Below, one piece after another: positions 17,713-26,370 of a stretch of DNA of 26,370 bases. This stretch comes from Saccoglossus kowalevskii (lineage: Eukaryota; Hemichordata; Enteropneusta; Harrimaniidae), in contig NW_003135341.1 of NCBI RefSeq assembly GCF_000003605.2, forward strand, positions 408,437-434,806. The letters are read 5' to 3'. Made by a program: the position numbers and the translations under genes. The notes under the pieces were generated by a model. It was not told the origin of the DNA and did no database searches. It saw nothing but the letters and a program-made list of their open reading frames with translations. Positions within the stretch are counted from its first letter, which is position 1. Each line of letters begins with the position of its first letter.

Positions 17713-19686
17713 TATCTCGGTCGGGATATTTTGACTCCGCCCACTAAACGAAGATTCAGTTAAGTCTAACCCCCGATCCCGGGATAAATATCCCAATTAA
17801 ATTTTTTTTTAAAAATCCTCTGGATCGGGACAAATATCTTTTAACAACAGGTATAAAAAAATGTCCTGGACAACTATGTTAAACCCCTGTTTTTAAGGGT
17901 TTTTAGGAGAGGAAATTATACGTACCTGCTTCAATATGCGCCATGCTGTCTGTAATTACGCTAACGTGATCAGTATTCCGTTAGGATACTTATACTAATA
18001 TATATATTTATCAATCGGGAAACGCGTACAACCTGTTCGGTGGACAGTCTTGAATGGCAAGTGAAAGGCTAAAAATGGCACTCATTTTACACAAGGAAGT
18101 GGCAAATAATGATGTGTGTATTTATTTTGTTGTTTTTTTCGGTGATTTTATCGCAAATAATAAAATGCCCAATTTATGAACAATATAGAAAATCTTGTCT
18201 AATATTTTATAATTTTAGGTAGTGGCGTTTAATAAAGATTATATTTCACCAATGTGTCCCCCGCCTGTAAATGCGCGATTGGATGGGGAGTAGTATTTTA
18301 ATTTATGCAAGCCTGTCTTTAGCAGATTTTAATATCAGACAGCACAATTTTACGTGGTAATAAACAAGTAAAAAATAAAAAAAAACACCCGCTCGAATTC
18401 GTTGAAAAATGATACACGACCTTCAAGAAAAGGAACACTTTTAAGATAAATAATTATGTCTTTTAACGAAATATCGTTGTTCTGTCAAGAAAATGATATA
18501 CTAGTACGTGATGTAAATAATAACATGATGACGTAATTCACATCGTCCTGGAACAGCGCAGTCGTACATGCCCGCGCATGCGATGTAATTAATAGTAACT
18601 GACTCAACTGTGAGAAGCGATTTTTTTTTATTTGTGATTTATATTTCATTGCCTATCCATCCACCTTGACTACACAAGATAGTGCACGTAACGTTATATG
18701 GACTGAATCTACCGTTATGTACGTATGCGTTCTAGAATGGTTATGTGTGTCTTGGGTGCATCGAGGGATGGTCACAGACTTCCGGAATTTATAAATAATT
18801 TTGATATTTAAACGAATACGCATGTTTTCTCTACATTAACAACATTGAAGAGACGGTCCCGCGGGGTTCTAAGTGTATTAGTGTATACGATTAAAAGTCG
18901 ACAGACATCGACAACACCTCCGGGAACTAGTGACATGGTGACCGGGATCGTGGTTTGATTGTATCAACACATTTTATACTGCTTTCAGGCGTACAGATAA
19001 GATATGGAGTGTTTATTTAGTGTTCACCTTTTACTGCAATAAAACTCAATTATTTTAAACACATACATAGAAATTTTAACCCATTAATAATATTTGACAT
19101 TATATAGCAGTAAAATTCAAACACATGTTGATATTATACTATAATAATTGCGGTGTTGTGTGTTTGTTCTGTCTTCTAAAAAATGTGATGTGTCCAACCC
19201 TGAAATGAAAAATGACTGATGTCATGTTTTAGCGCCACTATTGTGCCATTAAACGTTGTGAACCGAATTAGGATAATTCACACAATATAACACTTCTGCA
19301 TGTTAAGCTGACAGTGCTTTATATGCCTTCGCAACAATCGGTCGTTCGCATCCATAAATTAAATTACGGCGTCGCTCTTTATTGTTGATATTAAATATAC
19401 GTGTTTGTGCTAATAAAACAACTTGCGGACAACGTTGCTATAGAGATCACAGGCCAATGCTGATTGGTAAGCAATATTTGTTATCTGACATTCGCATGCT
19501 GGCAAACATGTAAACATATAACGTGACAGTGCGCTTACTATTTAATATAACAAAAAAGATGTATACCAACAATATATCATAACATATTTAATTTGACCTT
19601 TACAAAGAGGTAAACACTTAATCAGACACTTCTCATTATTTTGTTCTCGAGTCTGATTCAACGCATCGGCAATTTATTTTATAATC
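17713..19686. other. Gene-free stretch
   Basis: No open frame of 60 codons or more starts here on either strand. GATCCCGGGATAAATATCCC near 17776 and GATCGGGACAAATATC near 17824 form a small related pair. An NRF1-like motif is at 18573-18582. Nothing else was recognised. Confidence 0.55.
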
Positions 19687-19806
19687 ATGGGCGTGAATTG
19701 TAGGAATAGTCTGCCTGAAAGGCACTTTTTCCCTGAAACGGAGAATTCACCAGATCGGGAAACAAATGTGGGTCAGCGGGCAATCTCTTACGGAGGTAAT
19801 GTTTGA
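19687..19806 (+). CDS. Possible small first exon or short ORF (39 codons), low confidence
   Basis: ATGGGCGTGAATTGTAGG opens a 39-codon frame with relatively high GC for this region, rich in charged residues (PERHFFPETENSPDRE). The peptide starts MGVNC, so Gly2 and Cys5 could be lipidated. A consensus-like splice donor, GAG|GTAATG, occurs at 19795/19796, just before the in-frame TGA, so the frame could be a first coding exon. No downstream exon could be identified and no family was recognised. It may well be chance. Confidence 0.15.
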   Translation: MGVNCRNSLPERHFFPETENSPDRETNVGQRAISYGGNV

Positions 19807-19990
19807 CAACCCACAAGGATGAGCAACTTATGATGATTAAATTAAAACAGTTCCACAATAAAATCTACGTTCAAGTTTATTTCGGATCATTTTTATACAT
19901 CTCCTGATTGGGAGACTGTCTACTGATATGTTAACGTGGTTCATACACCAGCTAGATTATTTACGGAGAGATTTGTCGAAAATAAAACGT

Positions 19991-20009
19991 AATGAATGAA
20001 TGAATGAAA
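19991..20009 (+). repeat. (AATG)n microsatellite
   Basis: Four to five AATG units within a stretch that has no recognised gene. Confidence 0.9.
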
Positions 20010-20654
20010 AATTGAGAGAATATCTCTTGATTCGGAGATAATCAACATTTTGGTGAAAAGTGTCATCCGTCGATTATAACAGAGACTGTTGTTATAAAGA
20101 AAAAGTTGTAAATCGCAAGACTTGGTCACACCGCGTAGAATGTTGCCATGGGAAACGGTGACATCCTGTAAAATCTGCTGGGTCGACACCAACAGAATAA
20201 GGCATATACAATTATAAAAATAGACACGTCACTGGAATTTATGTCAAACTTATTTGATAGTCCAAAGAATAAATTTACAATACATTAATTCATTTTTGAA
20301 TTAAATTCGAAATGACCGCCAGAGTGCAATACTATGATGACATCATGAAGTGGCTGTTTCAACAATCATCCGGGCATTTTCTCTCAGCGAGACAGTGCTT
20401 TCAAAATATTGTGCATGTTTCCTTCAACAAAAGTTAAAATATGTGTATTTACGCACAGAACATTAACATTAAGGACATGTACCATATCGGATGTTTATTA
20501 TTATTCAATTGTGCAGTGCGTGATCTGAGATGCGAAATCATTTTACGGCGATCTTTGTCAACTGCGCTCTTTAAAAATCCATTAATTCCCGAATAAAGCG
20601 AGCGTTATCGCCGATGTGGATGACGTAGTTACTCGCATTAACTTGACAGGCTGT

Positions 20655-20666
20655 CTTATATATAAG
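20655..20666 (+). promoter_or_regulatory. Possible core promoter: palindromic TATA box
   Basis: CTTATATATAAG is a strong TATA-box match. A CRE-like GATGACGTAG lies about 27 bases upstream. Downstream sequence (GGCAACTGG...) would contain a start site near 20690, but AATAAAATAAAATATATTAAAG follows almost at once and no reading frame is evident. A promoter for a noncoding transcript, or chance. Confidence 0.25.
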
Positions 20667-21419
20667 GCAACTGGATTTTACTATTCTATACACAATACAA
20701 TAAAATAAAATATATTAAAGCCTGAGAATTCGCTGGGCTGTTTTTGTATTTCGCAAACATGTTTAAAACATATGTTTTTATCACGTTTAGTACGATGAAT
20801 TTCTATCGAATGTCATGACTACACGATTTATCACGTAACATTCGGCATTGCCGTTTTGTGAGCACGGTCGTATATTTTGAAACTATGTGGAATGACCCCT
20901 CAATTCGTGTTATTCTTTTTTCGAAACTCAAAACTTTGAAACTCTAGCATGCGCGTTTCTTGTTAATATGAAGTTTGATAACTCAATTCTGAACGGAAGC
21001 GTCTTGAACCCTCTTGATGTTGACGCATCCACATTTTCTGTGACCGAGTTGAGCCACAGTCCGCCGCGGAAGAATGTAAAAAGTCGCAAAATTTAAATCA
21101 AATGTTGGTTTGCAAACTGAAAATATTGCCTGTGGATGGGTTGGTCTGGTATTGTATTTCGGAAATGGATGTTAAATGGTCCGCCGGGAATAAAATGATT
21201 TGAAAAACATGTGAAATATTCCCGTGAAGGGAGAGAGTGTGATTTTGAAAAAGAAAGCTTCAGGACGACAGTGAAGTGTAACGCAAAAACGTCCAAAGAC
21301 AAGGGAAATTGATTAGCTTTTTTTTACAACACTATGGGTAATACAATTTGGTTGACTTATCGCGGATATATGGTACATGTACATGTGACGTTGATGCCTA
21401 ACGCAGCTGATGCCATCCG

Positions 21420-21465
21420 ACGCATGCGCACCTCTTCTCGGCAGTAATATTGTTCGCTTATATAC
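21420..21465 (+). promoter_or_regulatory. NRF1-like site followed by a TATA-like motif
   Basis: GACGCATGCGCAC matches the NRF1 palindrome (core GCATGCGC), and TTATATACC lies about 35 bases downstream. A second NRF1-like site, CGCGCATGCG, is at 18573-18582. CpG-containing motifs stand out in this AT-rich sequence, but no gene follows either site. Confidence 0.25.
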
Positions 21466-23686
21466 CAGACATACCTACGCTTCTTGGAATATAGTAAACC
21501 CCCTAGCAGAATGAAAATAAATACAACAAGACTAATCCAAGAATAATGTCATATGTTGAAGCAATAACAACATACAATATTTCAACCGAATTGTCTCGTA
21601 TGTTTAATTTCATCATGATGCGACTTTTTTGTAAACAAACATATATCCCAAATCCGGCCCATGCTTACACGTGACATGGTGGAAGAGTTCCATTCACATG
21701 ATCGGCCGCTTTGCTGAAACGTGAGCTCGGACTCTCGGCAGCTGTTGCAACAGTACTTCGCCTGATAACACGAAACTGTCCCCGAACATTAAAACCCCAC
21801 TTACAAATAACTTTGCTAGTTCAAACATTCGCTGTTCGCTAGATTATCTCGACTAATAAAAGCGTTGACTATTTGAGCAATCGTGGACGCGAATCAATCA
21901 TATCAACCTTAATTAGAATATGTCGCGAGGGAAGAGATGTGATATTGCGTAGACTTACAACACGGGTGTGTAATACTCGCTATAGGGAAGTGTTCTCTTC
22001 CCCTCTCGAGTACAATTAAATTCACATGGCACTGTTCTCTGTAAAATAGCGACCCTAATGTATCAACATACACATACAACTATTGAAAATGTTGAAGAAG
22101 GCATCATCATTGACGTGGTTACCTGAAAAATATTTCCTCTGTTTTCCGGAACACGCATGTGGAACGAAGAGTTAAACAACAGATACATTTAACAGCACTA
22201 CGCAGCAAATTCTTCCTGATACCAACAGCACGAAGTGGACGTGGGAACTTACTGAAGCTCACTGATATCCAGCAATGCCGACAGGGGCGATGATAGTACT
22301 GAGGGCGTTTGATAAGCGGAAACATGTAATTTACACGCATGGACTATTAATGGGGCTCTCGCTGCGGGCGACTATGCGTGTTTAAACAGTAACAGGATAG
22401 CGTGCGGTTGTTTACCTCAGATGACAGCCACCAGGGGAATAATAACACCCCTAAGGGACGGTATTAATACAGGGATTGGACTCATTTTTGATTGCATGGC
22501 TTAATAGAATACGGGGATCAGTGTTATACATTAGGACGTGCAAATGAATACATTGTGAGTAGGTACGATGACGGAACTCTTTTTTGATGGATTACCCAAT
22601 CACGTACAACGAACATTCATTTTTAAAGTAATCATAAGCATGTCATGTTTATACAAGAGTGAAATGATTGAATTTGCACGACTTTACAACAAGCTTCTAA
22701 GCTGGGAGAGAAATGTATTAAACATGCCCTGAGGAAATCTGTGGCATCAGCGATTGTAGTCAAGGTTGAAACGCGGTCGCCTGGATGGCATGAAAGAAGA
22801 CGGCGTCTGTATTGGCCCTACTTTTGAGACCAGAACATGAATACAGACTCGTTTGGGACGCCCCCAGTGGGAGATACTAAATACACATAATACGACCATC
22901 GCCGGCAGGCAGCCATAAATCTGCAAAGCACGGTGTAATCAAATAGTAAAAATGTTGACGGGAAAGTGGAATGCTATGTGAGTTAAGAAATAAAATGCAA
23001 ACTAGAAGAGTGTAAACCGATATGATTGAGTGGTTGTAGTTCAGAGGACGGAGTGGAAGTAACATCGCTACCCCTGTGAAGTACACCATTAGCCGAGAGA
23101 CGCAGTTACTAGTACTTTACACGACTCCGATTAATGAGCATGGTGTACAGAGGGTGCCTCAATATGAAGCCACCCTACGTCACCACACTGAGATGGTGTC
23201 TGTCATAATTATATAACAGTTAAATTATATATTTACAGTAATAACACGATTCATTCAAGTATACTCACAGTAATTTGTTTTCATAGAGCGATGACATTGC
23301 AATAATTCATTACACGTGTGTACTGGTGCATGATACTGAAAGTGACGTAATCACACAAGACTCATGCCGATACTACCAGTATATTATATGGAGAAATGTT
23401 ACACGACTTAACGTTACTGTTACTCCATGATATATGTGGTTCGAGTTATTGAAGTCAAAAGCAAAAAGTACATTTTGTCCAAACCACCAAACACGCGGTG
23501 TTGGATTCGAGGGAAACGAGACGGCCTATCAGCCGAGGAGAACGAAAACTATCGACCCCGTGCACTGTTCCAACTGCCAGTGCTCGTTAACGAACTCGTG
23601 CAAAGATTTCCCAAAGGGACTGTAATTGCGATGTCCGCTAAACATTCCCGGGTAGGGGTTGCAGGCGTAAAAATGCCTCCGTTACA

Positions 23687-23894
23687 TACTGTAAAATGAC
23701 TAATTTTCACTGGGTTTAAATTTCGCTGATTTGCCGTTTCAGGCATATTCATTGGATTTTAATTTCACAGTTTTACCATTTAGATAATGTGTTCTATGAT
23801 CAATTTTACATATTCACTTGTTTTTAATACAGCACATTTTCCAGTCAGCGATATAAGCAAAATTATAACCCAGTGAATTGACACTTTAACAGTA
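23687..23894. mobile_element. MITE-like element, TACTGTA family, copy 1
   Basis: 208 bp, starting TACTGTAAAATGACTAATTT and ending TTAACAGTA. The last ~50 bases, in reverse complement, align with the first ~50 through TACTGT, AATT, CACTGGGTT and ATTT.GCT. Ends of the form TA-CTGT...ACAG-TA suggest a TA target site as in Tc1/mariner-related MITEs. It lies 235 bases from copy 2. The open frame at 23427-23699 takes its last codons and stop from this element's left end. Confidence 0.8.
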
Positions 23895-24129
23895 AGTCGT
23901 AATTAGTCATGAGTGTCGTATTATTTCAATTTTTCGAGTGTTGATGGCAATCATCAATTCTTCGGTTACGAGCCCCGGTAAAGTTACATATACAAATATA
24001 TATACGCCCACAATTTCAATTTGTGTTTCTTTATTGGTGTTAGGCGAATTTCTGTCTGCCAGTATGCACATTATTACAAACATTCACAGTCAATGTGTTT
24101 TCAATGAAGCGCTTGTTGTGATATTGATA

Positions 24130-24340
24130 TACTGTAAAATAATTTATTTTGGCTAGATTTAATTTTTGCTGAGAGGGCTTTTTTGGTGTTATGTATGGAA
24201 TTTATTTTCACTGTTTTTTGAAGAGTTGATTGTAAAATATAGGAAAATAGTATATTTGCTGGATTTTATTTTCACTCAATCATCCAAATAGTGAAAATAG
24301 CGAAAATTAATTCCAAGCGAAAATAAAAAATTTTACAGTA
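24130..24340. mobile_element. MITE-like element, TACTGTA family, copy 2
   Basis: 211 bp with terminal inverted repeats of about 25 bases: TACTGTAAAATAATTTATTT at the left, and TACTGTAAAATTTTTTATTT when the right end is read in reverse complement. The interior has TGGATTTTATTTTCACTCAATC and GTGAAAATAGCGAAAATTAA, which are themselves partly inverted. Same end sequence and size as the element at 23.7 kb. No coding capacity. Confidence 0.85.
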
Positions 24341-26127
24341 TTACAAATCAACCAGAACGCCGTGTCAGCTTATGAGGAGATTTCTGTCTATTCTTCGTGT
24401 TTTTGCATATTCGACTCTTATATCTTCATATATTTTCAAATTGATTCGATTTAATAATTATATTTTCGACTGATTAACCATCGTCGTTATTCAAAGTCCA
24501 TATCTAAACACTATTGTAACAAAACAGTTGTCTCGTGTTTATATTTGTGCATTGTTAGATCGACGATCATGTTAATAAAACGTAACTGTGTTTAAACATG
24601 TATATTTCACTTTCTAAGGTGTGTGTTTTAATATATGCATACTGGAGCAACATATTTCAAGTTTGTTTGGTAACTTGGCCCTTGAAAACTATCAAAGCTT
24701 AATATGGGAATATGCAAATTCTAAGTCTGATAACTGAAAATTCGCGGACACGTGACTAGATCAATGCAACAATTATGTAATATATATGTGACATAAAATA
24801 CTGTTTTAATTGAGAAATAATCTGCTATTCCAAAACAGGAAGTCAGTTTGTGTATCAAAATCAGCGCACAAATCACATTCTGCTCAGGCGTTTTCTTCGT
24901 CGACCTTTATTCCATGTAGTATGTCTTTTGAAGTGAATTTCCGATACTCATTATCGATCCATGAAACCGGAACAATACTATTCCAAACATTTATTATGTT
25001 CAATTTCGTAAGCAACATGTAGCCTCGTTCGCAGTTCTCCTAACGAATATGCCTACCGTCTCGTGAATACAAACAAATAACAAACACATAGAGAATTGTT
25101 GTGGTGTTTCAAATCAAATATTTAGCTGCCATGAAATGGTTTGGTAGATAAATATTTGGAGGACGGTTTTACTGATGCTGTCGCACGATTGTATGCGAAC
25201 GAGACAGCATATTATGACGTACCCTGACTAAAATTATCGCGTGCTACTGAAACCCAAAAATCATTAACTTAATCTGTTGATTGATAATCGCGTTATGATT
25301 GAGTAAAATAAATTTACTCAGGGGTGTTATGATTCAACCAATGCTTAATGAGGGTATATATTAGAGAAGGATTATAGCGATCCATCATGGATTACGTCAT
25401 GTTGTTTACCGCGATCCAATGACGTACAATGAAGTTAATGATTGACTTTATCTTATCATTCATTGTAATATCTTGTCAATCATGAGCTGGAGTTCATCAC
25501 TATATGGTTCGTCATCTCATGAGAGAAAGGGGTTCGGGTTTAAGGAAATGGCTGAGATAGGGGAATCTGGCCGATGCATTGCTCTCCAAAAAAAGGCGCA
25601 TTGCGGGTAAAGAATGTGAATAGACGATGGTCGTTTCTTAGTGCGCGTTCGAATGTATTTTTATGAGCGTTGTGTATGTTACATGGGACCCATTTCGAAT
25701 AGGACTCGCCTCGAAGACCACTGTCCATTGTACACTGAATGGCTCACTGCCGCAGCGTTCAAACCATGTTCATTATATATTTCAACGTTACGTACACCAC
25801 AAAGCACAATGTGACAGCGGATATACGTTACCGAGCCGCCCTGTAATAACGTTAACGTGTGTAGGTGTTAGCATAACGTCGTCATTTTCCATTGCATATA
25901 TATGCAGTAAACATGCAAGGCAGTGCAACTTTTGAATTTGGCGCTAACTACCTTGAACAATTGTTCTATTCTATTCTATTCTCTCAATCGGCCACTGAAA
26001 ACATACTGTAAACTTTTCTGTTTGATAAGTTTATTGATCCTGATTTGGGGAACAAACTCCGGAATAAATGTCGACAGAAGTGTGTTATAATCGTGTGATT
26101 TTTGTCGGTATCGTCGATGAAAGTTGT
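24341..26127. other. Gene-poor stretch
   Basis: The 90-residue plus frame at 25663-25935 and an overlapping minus frame at 25540-25728 are unrecognised. Three ACGT-containing CRE-like half-sites (ATGACGTAC at 25215, ATTACGTCAT at 25392 and ATGACGTAC at 25421) lie within about 220 bases. Confidence 0.5.
25963..25982 (+). repeat. (TTCTA)n microsatellite
   Basis: Three to four TTCTA pentamers followed by CTCTCAATCGG. Confidence 0.9.
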
Positions 26128-26182
26128 GATTGACTGATTGATTGATTTGTTGGTTGAATGAAGGATTGATTTATTGATGGAT
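26128..26182 (+). repeat. Imperfect (GATT)n repeat
   Basis: GATTGACTGATTGATTGATTTG is followed by degraded units (GAATGAAGGATTGATTTATTGATGG), typical of a decaying tetranucleotide microsatellite. Much of it is also composed of TGATT/GATC-like words. Confidence 0.8.
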
Positions 26183-26216
26183 CAATTATAATTAATATTG
26201 ATCAGATATGGTACAC

Positions 26217-26310
26217 AGTGTTTTAAAATCAGCCAACCTCTTTCCCCGAGGGAAGACTGTTATGCAGCAGTCAGAAATCATATTTGTTCCAAAATCCATT
26301 TTAAAACACT
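26217..26310. mobile_element. 94-bp segment with 13-bp terminal inverted repeats
   Basis: AGTGTTTTAAAAT at 26217-26229 and ATTTTAAAACACT at 26298-26310 are exact reverse complements. The interior holds CTTTCCCCGAGGGAAG, a smaller inverted repeat. It is too short to code and could be a tiny MITE or a structural element. Confidence 0.5.
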
Positions 26311-26370
26311 ATAGAGCAACTGATCCCCTCATGACGACCCCTCCCCGTTCGCAGAGTATGATTACTCAAA

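Larger units (their letters stand above)
19810..23686. other. Gene-poor stretch
   Basis: Only scattered short frames without motifs (for example 19941-20192, 21093-21302, 22119-22340 and 22877-23089, all minus), plus the AATG microsatellite and weak promoter-like motifs at 20.66 and 21.42 kb. The 90-residue plus frame at 23427-23699 is unrecognised, overlaps a second plus frame in another phase, and runs into a MITE. Confidence 0.5.

Overview
The window looks like a stretch of a metazoan nuclear genome, most likely a marine invertebrate such as a lophotrochozoan or an invertebrate deuterostome. It is AT-rich, has very low coding density, is full of minisatellites and short inverted-repeat elements, and contains one intronless rhodopsin-class GPCR gene. 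There is no sign of operons, ribosome binding sites or prokaryotic gene packing. The taxon is inferred from general character only.

The one confident protein gene is on the minus strand at about 9.84-10.85 kb. It is a complete single-exon class A GPCR that resembles adenosine receptors (NYF in TM2, LGWNN at TM4/ECL2, CxxC in ECL3). It has lost Asp2.50, Asn7.49 and Asn6.55, and DRY has become DKY. A 30-bp minisatellite lies just upstream of it. A perfect CRE and a possible polyadenylation signal lie beyond its 3' end.

The rest is mostly repeats. 0-5.7 kb: AT-rich DNA with two copies of a dispersed repeat (2.13 and 3.61 kb), a perfect 36-bp palindrome and short hairpins. 5.76-6.35 kb: a 595-bp element bounded by 18-bp inverted repeats, carrying an RFX X-box-like palindrome. 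7.0-7.2 kb: two perfect heat-shock elements upstream of a TATA-like run. 8.3-8.9 kb: a 64-bp direct duplication and a foldback element of about 210 bp. 12.5-16.2 kb: a 21-bp repeat family in three states. One array is almost perfectly homogeneous, with a single T/C variable site. A second is degenerate and in the same orientation. A third is degenerate and inverted. Both direct arrays are followed by a related unique tail. 15.3-16.0 kb: a divergent tandem repeat of about 150 bp, seen also as a 301-bp dimer. 17.5, 23.7 and 24.1 kb: three 208-211 bp MITE-like elements sharing TACTGTA...TACAGTA ends.

From 17.7 to 23.7 kb no gene could be recognised, only weak promoter-like motifs and one possible small exon. 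Nothing suggests that the elements cooperate as a gene system. The most unusual object is the 21-bp repeat system at 12.5-16.2 kb. The most biologically informative is the divergent GPCR.
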